Source: Malurus cyaneus samueli (lineage: Eukaryota > Chordata > Aves > Passeriformes > Maluridae). Taken from it: a DNA stretch of 64,000 nucleotides. How positions within the stretch are numbered: the first letter of the stretch is position 1; each line of letters begins with the position of its first letter. Location: contig CM019218.1 of assembly GCA_009741485.1 (NCBI GenBank), positions 33,976,387 through 34,040,386 on the forward strand. Reading direction: 5' to 3'. Below are positions 24,101-39,100 of this stretch, in pieces. A program made the translations under genes and the position numbers. Below the pieces are notes generated by a model. The model was given only the letters and a program-made list of their open reading frames with translations, was not told the DNA's origin and searched no databases.

Positions 24101-27100
24101 GTACATAAAGTCTACACTTGGATTTGCAAATCAGAGTCATTCCCCAGACACATTAGGGGTTATTTTTGCAACAGAAAGTAAGTGTGAGCAGATTAGGGAG
24201 AGCACAGCTAGTGCAGGTGGTACGAATGGCCCTGTCCCAAGAAAGCAAGTGATGCTGGTGGGAGCACAGTGGGGCAGGACAGAGAGGTGACCCAGGGTGT
24301 GAAAGCTTTGGGGCTGCAGCAGGTACTGCAGCCACTGAATCTGCTCCAGGGAGAAAACCCTGCTTTGCCACTTGATTCAAATGGCTCGACTGGCTGGTCC
24401 TCATTCACAGGGGGACTCTGCTCATCCCCTGTCAAGGACAACTCTGATTAAGCATGGTAGATCTATGAGCTTTTTTTATTTCCACAAGCAAGCTACAGAG
24501 AGTAATGTCGTGCTACAGATGGGTGTTGGCCCTGGGTGCTGGTGGAGACCTGAGCTGAGTTCAAACCATCTCTCAGACAGCAGCAGGAGGAACCTTCTTA
24601 GCACTGTTTGAGTCGTACTAAGCTGGTGAGGGAAATGTTCCCAAAGATTATGTCCAACAATTGAGAAATGGGAGCGGTTCTCCTCCTTTTAGGTGAGCTG
24701 CAGTAAATTAGGATTCAAGGAGAACCTGTCTGTGCAGGTGGAGAATATTTCACTAGGAGAAAGAGATTTCTTCGTTTTGGTGTTACGAAATGCAGTAACA
24801 GGACAGATGTGATTTTGTAGTTTACATTCATTGTTCTTATGAGACTAGGTTTTTTTATATGCTTTGCTTTTCAGTTCTGTAAATTTCTCTTTACCTGTGA
24901 TGAGTGATTTTAGCACATGATGGTTCATTTCAGGTGCACCTCACAGGACTGTACTCTCAGAGTAGCACACATGGCTGCAGTTCTGAACTGCTTCTGTTGG
25001 TCTTTCATTTTTCACCCATCTTTAGCTTGAAGGCAAAGGTGAGAAGCAGCCTCACCATCATACAAATTAAATCAGAAGTTACAAATTGGAAAAGGGCATC
25101 AGGGTCATTCATTGCTGACTTTTAAAGAGGCTGCAATTTCAGATGTCTCAGCATTCACATGAGGTGACACTACGTCATCAGGAAAGTTGCAATAGGTGCA
25201 CTGCAGTAAGGGCTGGCACAGCATGAAAATGCCAAGGAAGCCCAGCAACTGCATTACAACTAGAGCATGAAGAAAATGCAGATAGAATTTTTTGTACTAG
25301 CTCTCAGCAATGAATAAACTGTAACATTTTCAGTAGGTCTCTTCACTTTTTTTCAGGGACCAGAGGGAGCAATGAAAGCTGATTAGCCATTTCGAGGGCT
25401 CCCATATAATAGGGGTTTTATAGTCACCATAGTATTTATTCAGCAGAGATCCAACTGTCCTGTTATTTTTTATTTATCTCAGTGATGGCCTCACAGGTTA
25501 GCCTGGGTTCAAGTGAACTGCCACTTCTACAGAAATAGATAAGCTCAGTCAGAGTCACAGCATGGGGATGCTGTCTGCAATTAAAGGAAAACCTAGAAAA
25601 TCACAGGAATCCTATGAAAAACAACCTCTCCACACTGGTAGGGACTGTAGGTGAATTGTGGCAAAAACACACGTGGCACAGTCCCCTTTCTACCCAGGAA
25701 GAGAATGTGCCTTGTCCCCCTGGTACCACCTCATCCATCTTCAAGGTCCAATTTGCACACAGTGGCCACTAACCATACTGTGGCATTAGTCTGTGACCAG
25801 CTAGCCTTGTTACAGCAGAATCACAGCGTGGCTGAGGGGTGAGGGAATTCTGAAGATTGTGCAGTCTGGACCCTTGTCCTAAACAGAATCAGCTACAGCA
25901 GTCTGCTCAGAGCCATATCCACTCAGGGTTTGAACATCTCCAAGGGTGGAGACTTCCAGCTTTTCTGGACAACCTGTGTCAGTGTTTGACAGGGTGTCAT
26001 GGTTTTACCACTTCATGAGGCTCATATTGGCCCTGCTCCCCCAGCAGTCCAGGTCCTCTCGAGCAGTAGCACAGTGTTCTGGTGTGTCAGCCACTGGCCA
26101 AAGTTCAGTTCAGCTGCCAGCTTGCTGCAGCAAGCTCTGACCCCTCTCTTGTGCTGTTAATGCAGATTAAACAGCATTAACATTAAACTGGCCCCAAAAT
26201 CAGCCCTGGGGTGGCCAGAAGTGGTGTCCTCCAGCTGTACTTCGTGCTGCTGATCACAATCTCTTGATCCTGGCAGTTGAACCAGTTCTTAATCCACCTC
26301 ACTTTCCATTTCTCTGTCCTGTACTTCATCAGTTTGACAAAGAATTGTCAGTAGCTGGTTTTACATAAATATTTATGAAATCAACACGCATGCTGAAAAG
26401 TAATTTTAGAAAGTAGCCTCATGAAGATATTTTGTCCAAGAAAACATTCCAGAAAATCAGTAAATTCCAGATAAAACAGTAACAAAAGACATTCATATGT
26501 CCTGCAGCTCTCTATTCATGATTGGCTCAGAGATGTACCACTGTCAGCTTTCTCAATTCTATCATGAGTCTTATTTTATACAGTGTGTGGTGGAAAAACG
26601 GAATTTAAAATAAGGGCAAAACATTTTGGCTTTCAAGGCCATTCTGCTTTTCTTTAAGAAGAAGAAAGAAAAAGAATGTGCCTTTGCAAGTCCAGCAAAA
26701 GTATAGAAATGTGTCCTGCATCCTATGATAGCTAGAAACTAAAATAGAGAGAAATTACATCTCAAATCAGTTCAGAAATGTTGATTTCTGCATTACATCC
26801 CACCTCCTCCACTCTGGTGATTTTGGGGATGCTGTACTCATGTTTTTGGAACACTTGAGGTTGACTGTGGTATGTGCAGTGATGAGAGGAAGGATGGTCC
26901 AGATGCCCTGAAGCCACGTTCAGTTCTTGGCTCTGTAGATCAGAGGCTGAGTGATGCCATTTCTCTGGACAAGTCCATCACAGCTCAGCAGCTGTCACAC
27001 AGCACAGCCAGGGAAGAACTTGCAGTTATCAGACAGATCAGGAAGCACAGCCCTCCTGCTCCTAGCAAATGGAGTATTATACTGGTAGTTGCCAAAGTCC

Positions 27101-30100
27101 ATATATTATCCTGGCATTTAAATTATCTCAAAATCTGAGACCCTGAAATGCTGTCAGTGGAAATAATTTCAAAGACAGAAGGGAAATCTACGGACTCTTG
27201 AGAGAAAATTTGTGGCAGTGTCAAGAAAATCCTGCAATATTCAGCATGAAGAGTTACATGGGGATCTCCCTAACCGACAGGCATCCTCCCCTGAGGATGT
27301 CCCAGTCACAGGGTGTCTCTGGATTTCAGGCAACACCTTATTTTTAGACAAAATATCCCAAAGGAATATATTCTGAACAAAGATTTGGGAATGAAGTCGG
27401 CTTTAACTTGAAGAGATGACTCGTGCCACGCTTACAGACAGTAGGGTTTGTCTCGCTGCTCATGAGGTGGCTCTCTCTCTATTGGCTGCCCTGGCACCAG
27501 ACTCCTCTTTTCTCACAAAGCCTGTGTTTACAGAACAGGACGGATCAGCCCTTCCAGTTGCCTCTGGAAAAGTTCCTGTCTGAGGTCTGACAATCCCCTT
27601 GGCATTCACTTGGTTCAGGATCGATGGGTGATGGTTCCTTAGAGCAAGTGCAGCCTCACTCTCTTCATCCACGAGATGCAAATCCTTTCTGCCACTTCAT
27701 TTTCCCTGGGAAGGGATGAGAAGTAGGACATAGGTTCTGGGTCTTTCAGGTGTCAGCAAACCCTGGGAAAAGGCTGCAGCTCCTACTGGAGCAGCAATTG
27801 CACTGCTGGTAGGCCTCTCCCTTCCTACCCCGCCTAGGGAGACTATGATCAAGGTCACTGGAATAATTAATTTTCTGTCATAAAGAGTTAATAACCAGGT
27901 ATGTCGGACATTTACTATCTGATTCAGACTTAAACCTGATTCTTTTGATACTTCTCACAAAACTAAATTGCTACAGAGATGATTTATGCACAACCCTCTC
28001 AGGGTCTGAAATTCATGCTGTACTGCCTCTGCCACGGTTATGCCTGCCAAATTTTGTGGCTATGAAGCAATACAAGACTCCTGGATATACATACTGTTCT
28101 ATTCATTAGCCAGGACTGCATTTTTTCTTTTAATGCCTAAGATTATGCATAATTATTAGAATACACTTCTTATTAAAAATAATACTGTGATGAACAAATT
28201 AATCTTATCCAGCTATGTGATTTCTATCTTCCTGGTTTGCCCAATGTTTATCAGAAAGAACTGGTCACCTCTCAGCCACATTAAAGCTATAGAGCATTTC
28301 AGTGCCTCCACTGCTTGTACCATGCTTGCTGTGCCAGATATTTTGTGCCCATCTCTCTACAGTAAGCCAGTCTGATTGCTATGTGAGGCTCTGGCTGCCA
28401 ACAGCTTCAGATGAAATATTCCACACCAAAACCATCAAAAACTGCAGAAATCCTGTGTGGAATGAAACTTTCTTCTTCTGGATACAGAGAAAAGTCAAGG
28501 TAAACAACCCAAAACCTCTCTTCTTCATCTCATCTCTGTGCAGAGTCTTTTGGTTTAGCTCAAAACAGGAGGTCATGTCTTCTAATGCATTTTTAATTTA
28601 CTTAAAACTCCCCATGCCAGCTGAAGCAAAAGAGTTGTGGCTTTGTTGGAATCCACTTTACTCCTAGCAGATATTATTATTATATTACTCCTAACAGTTA
28701 TTTATATTAGGGAAATGAGAGTCTGACCTTCTTGAGAAAAAGTGATGAGACCAATGACAGTGACAATACAGAGAAACAATGAAATGAAAATATAAAATTA
28801 CACTGTAACAGAAAAACCCATCTTTTTGCAAGAGGACATGAAATAATGGCAGGAGATAACGCCAGGAAGCTGCTACATTCTGGTATGATTAAGATCTTAA
28901 CTCAGTTTGCTGCTGGTAATAGCACTGCTCTCAAATACCTGTGAGCATGTGGCTGAAAGCAGAATGTCCAAGGACCTCGGAAGGGGATTATTGATATGAA
29001 GTGATCTCTGTTGTCCCTGTTGACAGGAAGCCATATAGTACTTTTGGCAATCCATGTTCCTCCCTAGAAGGTTGCATTTTTGGTGAGAGTGACTTAAAAG
29101 CATAACAAGTAGCCCAAAAGAGATCTCAGTTCAGCTTTAATGGATGAGACTAAGAGCTGGTTCCTTGTACTCACTTTCTTACTCTTCCTTCTGACACTTT
29201 CTCATCAACACTTTTCTATTTCCTCTCTGTAAAGCAGACACTAAATGTGGAAAAGCAGCAGAATGTCATATTTCTTGTATGTCATGCATCCTAGTGAATT
29301 GGGTATTTTTCATTTCTTTTCCCAGAATGTTCTGGAAATTACTGTTTCTGACGATGACATCATTCATGATGATGACCATGCAATTGTGCTTTTTGATGTA
29401 GCTAAAATCCCTCTTGGGGGAAGAGTTTTTACAGCATTCCCATTAAGCCCAGAGGTAAGAACTTGGTCAGACATTTAGTACAGCTTGATGTGCATTCTCT
29501 CCCCTTTTGTTATTAGGTGGGCTGTCTCCTCTGGTTTTTGCTACCAGGACCAGCTTGGTGGTAAAAATGTAGCAATAAATCCTGGAAATGGCACATCAGT
29601 GACAAAATAGATGGCCTTCTCAAATTGCTGTTTCCTCTGGCACAGATCATGGCCAAATTCCCAAGCCCCAGAGTAGATGCCATTTTAGGGAAGCTTTGCA
29701 CTTTCAATAATCTGATAGAAAACAACAGTTCTCTAATTCTCACAAAGATTATAGAAACCTAAACAATTCAAGCACAGGATAATGGCCTGTTTCCACAATA
29801 TTTTCCTAAACACTGAGCCTTAGCATATCATGTTCAGCACATGGAAGCTGGTAGAGAAGAAAGTGTTAAATAGAAAAGTTTTTTAGGGAGATTTGTAAGC
29901 ACCAAACACTCCTCATTTAGTGAGTACAATTCAGATCTTTTCCTTGGGGAAGGAAAAGCTGCCTCTGTCATTTAATGCTGCAAATAGCAAGCACAAAATG
30001 GAGTATTTTTACTTATTTAAATGTAAAGGATGCTGTGCTTGCAAAAAATGAAGTCCTCTTTGAAAACCTCTGCACATAATAATTGAGATGGCTTCTCTTT

Positions 30101-33100
30101 TTTATTTTCAGGGGAAGGAGGAGCTGGAAGTTGAGTTTGTATTGGAGAGCATGTGAGTAAAACCCCATTATTATTGGAATAGCAGCTTGGACTTAGGCAT
30201 TAGTGCAGGGAAACCTTTTGTGGACCCAGTATCACCTTAATAGGCAGAGACAAGCTTTTCTAAAGTTAATGTGTGCACTAAAAAATTATTGTATGAAAGG
30301 AAAAATGCTATGATGTGGAGAGCAGTTGAGAATTTTTAATTCTGTGACTTTCTCTTAAGATTTTTGCATAACTTACATTGTTCAGAGCTGGCTGGCAAAT
30401 CCCACTGCATAAATCTACAGATTTATCAGAAAGTGTTCTCTGTAAAAGGCATGACTGAGGAGCTGCTACCCAACCTGTGGCATGCCTGTGCTGCTCAGGC
30501 TGTTGCAAGGATTTTCCAGGTGCCTTATGGCAATTTAATAAATTCTGCTGGGTCATCTTGTGTCAGGGAACCATATTCACAGAAACAATAATAAGAAGAA
30601 AAGAAAATAAAAGTAATAAAATAATTGCAGAGACTAATGTATCCTGTTCAGGATACTATCCAGAACATATTGTATATAAAATAAATGTTATTTGTTCTTG
30701 TTTTCCAGCCAGGGTCCTCCTGAAACCATCATCACAAATGGAGCAGTAGTGGTAAAGTATTTTGTTCCTTTTGTTCTTTCCCACATCACTTCTCACTGTG
30801 GCTGACTATAACGTTAGTGAGGGAAACGTTGCAAGTCTTTATTCTTTAGTGATACTTTTTCTTAGGAGCTTTATCTTTAAGGAGACCAGCATGATTTTAG
30901 AGGAGCCTTCTGACTGTTATAATTTTCCCTTGTTTTGTCTGCATCCATTGAAAATGACAATGTGTTTAGCATGGCACCGGCTTCCCATGTGACAATAAAT
31001 TAATTCTCACTTTCACTGTGTCTGGCTAAAGTGTCCAACACAGCTGACTCCCACATTCCAGCAATGACCTTTCCTACAATGACCCTTCCAACATCTGCCA
31101 GCACTGCTGGTGAGGTGGTTGGGTGAGATCTAATTCTCTGTTCTCATCATGCCTGCTGTAGTGCCGTGAAGAAGCCTGCTTGGAAGTTCACTTGGACAGC
31201 AGGATGCAAAAGAAGCGTTTTTCAGGTAAGTTTATTAAATCTAAAATGAATATGAGTGATTTTCCAGTCTCTAACAAGGCCTAGAAATTGCATCATCAAA
31301 ATACTAAGGCTTTAATTGATCACACTTAAGGTGATTTGAAAAAAAAACTGCAGCAGGTATAGGTTCAGTGTTCTGACTTCAGGGAGAGCCTTGTGCCAGA
31401 CAAGAAACAGCATCAGATGCTTATAGAAAAGGTATCTAAAACCCAAGCTGATACTCTGCAAAGCTTTGCTGCAGTACTGCTAAACCCTGAAGAAGCTTAA
31501 TCCCTCAGGCATTATAGCCCCTGCCTTTAACTTTGCTCAGGATCTCTCAGTTTGACTAATGCATGTGCACAGAAACACCTCATTTTTTGCAGGGGTTAGC
31601 CACTCAGCAGCTGGCTCCTGCCTGACCCTGGTCAAGATCCAGAATCTAGAAGTTCCTCTGCCCACATCCCCTGAGGGGCTGGATCTGGTAGGCAATCTCA
31701 GAGCATGCGTAACACACACTGGCAGGATTAGCTAATCTCCTCATATAAATAGGGTCATCTGCTGTAGAGTCAGATCTTATTTCAGGGGACTGAGAACTCC
31801 TTTAGCTCATTAATTGGCCTGGGATGAGGATGATTTACAATGTTAAATACCTGGTTGTGCTCACTGTGTCATGATGCAACTGCAGCAGAAAAGCAGCAGC
31901 CTAAAATTCAGTGCCATTCACGTCACATTCCCATCTGACTTCTTGCTCAGAACATTGTAATCATGCAGTCACCTGAAATGTTTGGGGTTTGGATCACTTT
32001 TAGAAGATAGCTTTCCAAAGGAAGAGGAGAAGGAATTTGTTCAAAGCTATGTTTTGCTTCTTTCTTTTTTCCCTTCCCTGTTTTTTTACAATTATAAGTA
32101 ACTTTGTGTATGCATTTTATCTCATTGTTTTAGAGAAAGAGCTAACGTTTACAGTGAGAGGATCCTTTGAAGAAACCCAGACAGTTTCAGTGGGCGGTGA
32201 CTCCCGCTCCCCTCTCCCAGATCCCACTTTCTTCCACTATGCCAGATACAAGCAGCCCTTCCTGGATGTTGCACTCAGAAAGAAGAGGAAGCTTCCCACC
32301 TTTGTACGTGACCCCAGAGCACGGTAGACAACACAGACAGTCCTATGACCTGACATTTACATGTGAGTAGGCAGCAAGAGGAGAACGTTTCTGTTTTAAC
32401 CACAAAGCACTCCATGCTCCTTTTCAGTGTGCTTGCATGTCATGTGGAGCAAGGAGGAGAAGTGTCCCCCTGACAATCCCCCTGAAGTCACTGCCCCCTG
32501 AGCGGGAAGTAGTTAATGAGGTGAGTGTCTGCTGGGAAATCCTCCACAGGCTTTTTAAAATTCTTCATGATTTGCAAGAAACAGAAACCAAGGGCCACTT
32601 CTCTTTATGCAGAGACAGCTGTTTTCTAACATCCCTCCAATCTAGGGCATTACATAATGAAGTGGATTATTTGGAGCAAAATTAAATGGGAAATCCACCA
32701 GAGAAGGGGGAAGAAGAAAATTGTCTAAGCTGTTATGCTGAGAAGCTCTGTTTCCAGCACCCAGCTCCAGTGGTGGGTCTTTCCAGGGAGATGAGGAGCA
32801 GAACTGCAGCTCTTCTGCTGGTTATTCGTGTAGCTAGCCAGTACCAGGCAAACCACACCTGGGTTTCACAAGAGAGAGAAGATGGGGGCTATAGATGATA
32901 ATACTAAAGTCTTAATTCATTAGATCAGTGCATGTCTCTGGTTACTTTTGAAATACTGAGAGGAGATGTCAGTTTTTTGAGATTCAGAGTTTTGCAGTTT
33001 TGCAAAAGATCTGTGTCTCAGTCTGAGTGGGGGAAAGGGACTGTTCTAAACAAAATATTAATAATTTTACCTTTTCAATTTTCAGCACAGAAAATTTGAT

Positions 33101-36100
33101 ATACTCCTTAAGGTGAAAAAATGGTAAGACATCAGTTCTTTACCCCTTGGTTTTTCATATTTAGATAGCCATCAATCAAGTTCCAATCCCTTTGTTACTG
33201 CCTTTCTCCTGAATGCTGGTCCATCCTCATTTCAGACTGTAAAATAAAATGCACTCAGTGCATAATGGGAAGATTTTCAGCAACTGAGTTTTTGTAATGG
33301 GACAGGGAGTTAAGGAAAGGTTTTATAAAGAACACATTAATTTTCTATTCATATTGTGCTGCAGTCAATATTACATGGTAAGGGCCACTGTAGACATTCT
33401 GATACCTCTATAATTTATTACCAAATGCAGATTTTCAATAAAAGCACTATTTCAAAACTAATTGAAAAAAATCTTTCTGCTTCCAAAAAGGTCTCTTTAA
33501 CTGTTTTCTTTCACTAAAAGATCAAAATCAGTGTTCCTGGCTACTCTAATATGTGGCAGAAAAAATGAAATAATAAATGTACCGGCATTCTTTTTTTTAA
33601 TGTCTACTTGAAGAGATAAACGCAAATAAACTCAATTAAGTGATTGCTTATTTCTAAACCAAGGAAACACACTGTGTGTTTTGGAATATGGTTTAGGCCT
33701 TAGTAAAATTTATAAGATGAATATGTTACCTTATGTACCATATTGTAAAAGAAGAGAACTTCCAGAAAAGAATGCGCATCTTCTATCATTCTGTTTGTTG
33801 TCAGTAAATGGGCTATGAAATACACATGCAGTTTACAACTATCATTCAAAAACTTCTTCCTTAGAATCCTATGCAGGATTTTCATTGCAGCTTTCAAACC
33901 ACAAATGTAGTGCTTAAAAACATCAAAAGTACATCTGCTCATGTAAATCTACAAATTTAGTAAAACTTTTCACAGGTATCAGTGGGAAGTTTGCACAACT
34001 TTTAAAAGCCACTTTTAAAACACTGCCCTCTGTAGGCTTCTGGATTTATGTCTCAAAAGGAACGACTGTTATTGGTAGCTGTATCTAATTCCAGGCATCT
34101 TTTGCAGGGAGAAAAAAAAAATCTGTTCAGTTCAAAGGCAGACAGACTGCTTTTCTCCAAGAACAAACTAGAACATTTAACATCTTCCTGCTTCTTTATA
34201 CAGACCTGGTAGTGAAGGCATGTCTATTTATGAAGTAAAGCAATTAAAATGCTTGCTGAGATTACAAATATGATGTAAGATACCTGATCCTTGTTCCAGC
34301 CAGGAAGACCTGGACCTACGCTTGGGATTTGATCTGTGTGTCCAGGAGCAGGATTTCATCCGCAAGAGGAAGAAGGTTGTTGCAGCTGCTTTGAAGGACA
34401 TTCTCCATCTGGAGGAGGATTTGCAGGATGATGAGGTATCTGAGACATAATTATTTTCTGCTTTCTGCGCAGAGGACTGTCAAAACATAGCATTGGTGGT
34501 CACATTTTCCTGAAAACTTTGTAGTTTCATGTACCAGCTGCAGCTGAGCTCTTTTCTCTGTGCCTGTGCACAGTAGCTGTCTTTACTATTTAAGAAGCCA
34601 ATTCACATTTATAATTAATTATTTTTCTAGGACTGCCAGTCCCTGGGTTTTTGTATGATTGCAGAAAGAATTGCAGCTCACTTGCATACCTAGTACTGTA
34701 CATAGGTGGTGGGTGGAGTGGCATGGTTTCCCTTTCCCTCAAGCTACTGTGAAAGGGGATGGTGTCAGCAGCCTCTGATTTCACAGGGTCTGAATTGGCC
34801 TCTTGCTCTTAAATCCATCAGTCATGGCATTTCTAGTATGGGCTGTGGAGTAACTACACTATAGTTTCAGCAAATCTCAGGAAAAGAGAAATTATTACTT
34901 CTGACATGGAAACTGTGAGACAGTGCTGGTATTTTCTGGTCCATTGTATCTGATAAAAATCTCATTCAGATAAAAGAAGGTATCATTTCCTCTAATTTTT
35001 TTTTGCTGCACTGTGTTAATGGTTTTGAAATTGAGCACTGAAAACGTGACAATGAATTTCATGTTCTAATGCAGAGTTCCTTGAGAGAGGAAACTATGGA
35101 GTGTTTCTTATTTCTTACACGCCCTATTATTAATTCAGGTTTTTCTTCATACTGGACTGGTGGCATGTTTTTACTGCTTTATCAGAACATCTCTTTCTAA
35201 TCAGAGCTGTCTCTCTCCCTTCTCAGACCGTATCACTAAATGTGTGTATTTTGGGATTGAGCAGGTACCTGTGGTGGCCATCATGACAACAGGGGGTGGA
35301 ACCAGAGCTCTGACAGCCATGTACGCTCACCTCCTCAGTGTACAGGAAATGAATGTCTTGGACTGTGTCTCCTACATCACTGGTTTGTCTGGAACAACAT
35401 GGTAAGGCTGAGATAAGTACAGTCTCCACAGGAATTTTCCGTATATGACACCAATAAGTAATCTTAAGAGTTGTGTGATATCTACCATTAAGAAAGAGCT
35501 TTCTTTCTCTGCTGTGGCTTTTGTTTTTTGTTCCTTTCAGTGCATATTTTCCCACATTTGGAATTAATTAAATATGTGCATGATACCAAACATATGTTTT
35601 TTTTCATGTAAATGAAGAACATACTACCCAACTCTCCATAATTTCCCAAAGCTCTGTTTAGAACTCACATTTCTCCTTGTGGTTTTTTTGTTTGCGGTTT
35701 TTTCAGGACCATGTCAAACTTGTATGAAGATCCCCACTGGTCCCAAAAGGATCTCAAGGAAACACTCAATGATGCCCGAAAGCATGTACTTAAAAATAAG
35801 TTTGTTGCTTGTTTTGCCCCTGATCGTCTGAAATACTATTTGAAAGAGCTGAGCCAGAGGAAACAGGAAGGGCATCAGCCGTGCTTCACGGATCTGTGGG
35901 GACTCATCATTGAAACCATGTTACATGACAAGGTACAACAACAGCACCTTTCTCTTCACATTTGAATATTTAGTGAACACAGCGGTGAGGAAAGGCAGTG
36001 AATCAAAAAATAGTTGAGATTGGAAGGGACCTCTGGAGTTTTGTCCAAGCGGGATCAGGAAGGTTCAGCTACCCTGAACCATGGGCTTTGAATATCTCCA

Positions 36101-39100
36101 CAGTTGAAGGCTCCACAAATTCTCTGGGCAAATACATACCAATTTTTGACCACCCTTACAGAAAAGAGACTTTTTTTGCTTGTTTGCTTGTTTTTTTTTC
36201 TCTGTAAATGTCTAAGGCAAGTGCCTTAGCAGTAGCATTTGTTTTGTTTGTTGGCTGCATTGTACAGATCTTAACATCACACCTGGTACAGAAAGGATGG
36301 GAATTAAAAGAAGTAACAGGAAACTTACAATATGAACAACTTGAAATTAATTCCTTCCAGAATCTAAAAGGGGCTTACAAGAAGGCTGGAGAGGAGCTTT
36401 TCACAAGGGCATGTAGTGATAAGGGGGGAAACGCCCTCAAGCTGAAGGAGGGTGGGTTTAGATTAGGTGTTGGGGAGAAATTCTTCATTTTAAGGGTAGT
36501 GAGGCTCTGGAACAGGCTCCAGAGAGGCTGTGGGCTCCCCATCCCTGGAGGTGTTCAGGGCCAGGTTGGATGGGGCTCTGAGCAAGCTGGTCTAGTGGAA
36601 GGTGTCCCTGCCCATGGCAGGGGAATTGGAACAATGTTATTTTTATGGGCCCTTCCAACCCAAACCGTTCTATGATTCTATGAATTCACATCTAAATGTT
36701 TCAATTAAAATCCTCCTGTTCTTTTAAAAGAGCTGTACAATGTGGCAAGGCAAAGGAAAATCATAAGCTCAAAGACAGCATCTCTGACCTGTTAATGGGA
36801 CATCACCCTGTAAACATTTCCACCAAGAGCCATGTTCAGGCTTTATTTTAATCTTCATGAATAGTTCTTTCCTGATAGGCCATTTATACTTTGGAACAAG
36901 AAAGAATTCCCTCTGTAATATGATTAACCCCACACACATCCACATTTTTACTGCCTGGTCACAGCACAGTAGTGGAGACTCCCTGGGATTGTGTTTGGCA
37001 GGGAGCTGTGAGTGTCCCCATGAGTGTCCCCCACGAGTGTTCCAAGGGCTGCTCTGACGAGGGGGAGCACCTGCAGCTCTGTTTGGAGGAGCCCACTCCC
37101 AAATCTGCCCCCAAACCATCCTGCCCGTTCCGTCCTGAGCTCTGCAGCAGAAGGACCAAGCCTGCTGAGCATTATCTCTGTGTGAGCCTTGTTTCTGTCA
37201 CAGGCCTGAGGAAAAGATATTTTTCTGTGCATTACTATTTCAGAATGAAATATTTCCCGTCAAGTGGGCTTTTCGAAGCTTTCCAGTCATTTTTCTGAAA
37301 TAAAAAATTGTGGACATTGGCATTTTCTCCTTACCATATTCTTTCAGAATATGAATTTAGGACTGTTTGTGTGCTGAAGTGTTGGGGCAGGGGTAGGGGT
37401 GGCAGCACCTTTCTGAACTAAGCGAGTAGGGACCATCCTAGTTGGAGTCAAGTATGCACTGATTGTCAGAATCCAGGTTTAGATGAAGTGGGAGTCTCTT
37501 GTCATCCATTTGACTTCAGCCACTGTCATTCTTCAATACAGGAGGACTGCCACAAGCTCACAGATCAGCAGCAGGCACTAAATCAGGGTCAAAACCCCCT
37601 GCCCATCTACCTCTCTCTCAATGTGAAGGATAAAATCAGTGACCAGGATTTTAGAGGTAAGAACACTCTAGAACTGCATTTAACATTTAATCCCAATTGG
37701 GGTCAATTTAGGGTTAGGTAAGGAAATCAGTTCAATGCACAAATGTCAATCCACCTCAGAGGTGAAATTTAATAGTTAATGTTTAGTATAATTCAGCTGC
37801 CTTCAGGATCAAAAGTAGCACAATGGAAGACATTATGCATTTCTGTAAAAAGTTTCAGAAAGTTTATAGAGACTTTTAGATGTAAGAGGACAACTTGTTC
37901 TGTGTGTTCACCACTGTGAAATGTACAGTGAATAAATATCTGCTTGCAAAGTGTGTTAGAAACCAGTCTGCCTGAACCTGGCCAATATCGTGTTTTATGC
38001 AAAAAAATGTCTCTGCTGCTGTAATCAGTCTGACTTATGCCTTCTCTTTTAGAATGGGTGGAATTCACCCCTTATGAGGTAGGATTCCCAAAATACGGGG
38101 CCTTCATTCGTGCAGAAGATTTTGGCAGCGAGTTCTTCATGGGTCGCCTGATGAAGAAAATTCCAGAATCCAGAATCTGTTATTTGGAAGGTGATTTGCT
38201 GTTCTAGGAAAATATAATATAAATAATATAATATAATATAATATAATATAATATAATAATATATAAATATAAATATAATATAATATAATATATATATAAT
38301 ATAATATAATATAATATAAATAATATAATTAAATATAATATAAATAATATATATAATATAATATAATAATAATATGCTCCTGCACAAACCCTGTTCTGAA
38401 ATTAACAGTTAGTATGTTTTTTATCTACCAGGAGCAGTACATGGTAAAATATTAGAAGTGACAACAGGTCACTGTCTGCAGGACTTTTTATTATCCATGT
38501 GACCTCATTCATCTGAACAGCTTTACTTGATTTCATATGTGGTTATGCTTACTGAAACGCAACCTTCACAGTACTTCTATATCTTTGACAGCAACAAAAG
38601 TTGTGTATCATTGCTGCTAAGTTAAATAATCAGTTTCTTCTACAGCCTGAGTCTCTAGAATACACATTTTTAATCTACAAAGTTCCTGACACATCTAGTC
38701 CTGATTAATTCTTAAGACAAAATTTCCATTCAGAGTGCAAATAGGTCATAATATTAATCTTTTTTTCCCTCCTGCATAAGAAAGTGAAAGCAGTAGGGAA
38801 ATCTTTCTTCCCTTTGCGAGATTTGTGAAAGCAATCTCTTGCCTCATCATTCTTTCTACCTCCACCGACTGCATAAAGGCAAAAAAAAGTTTCAGGGGAT
38901 TTTTTTGAAATGTTGAAACTTAGTGCCTGTGTGGAGATTTCACTACAGCTAATGGTGAGATGTCAGGAAGCAACTCAGAATCTCTCTGTCTCTGGCTGTG
39001 ACTTCAGATAAGGACCCAGGTCTCCCCTTCGGTGGTCAGAAATGTGTCAGGTCACCACCCCTTTCCACACCCACCTCTTCCCACCTTCTCTAGGGTGATG

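Noticed and set aside
36208..36675. 155-codon + strand frame in copy B intron 14
   Set aside because: Most of it is the non-coding 3' region of a CR1 LINE.
38049..38387. 112-codon - strand frame rich in Ile/Tyr
   Set aside because: It is an artefact of the AATAT microsatellite opposite copy B exon 16.
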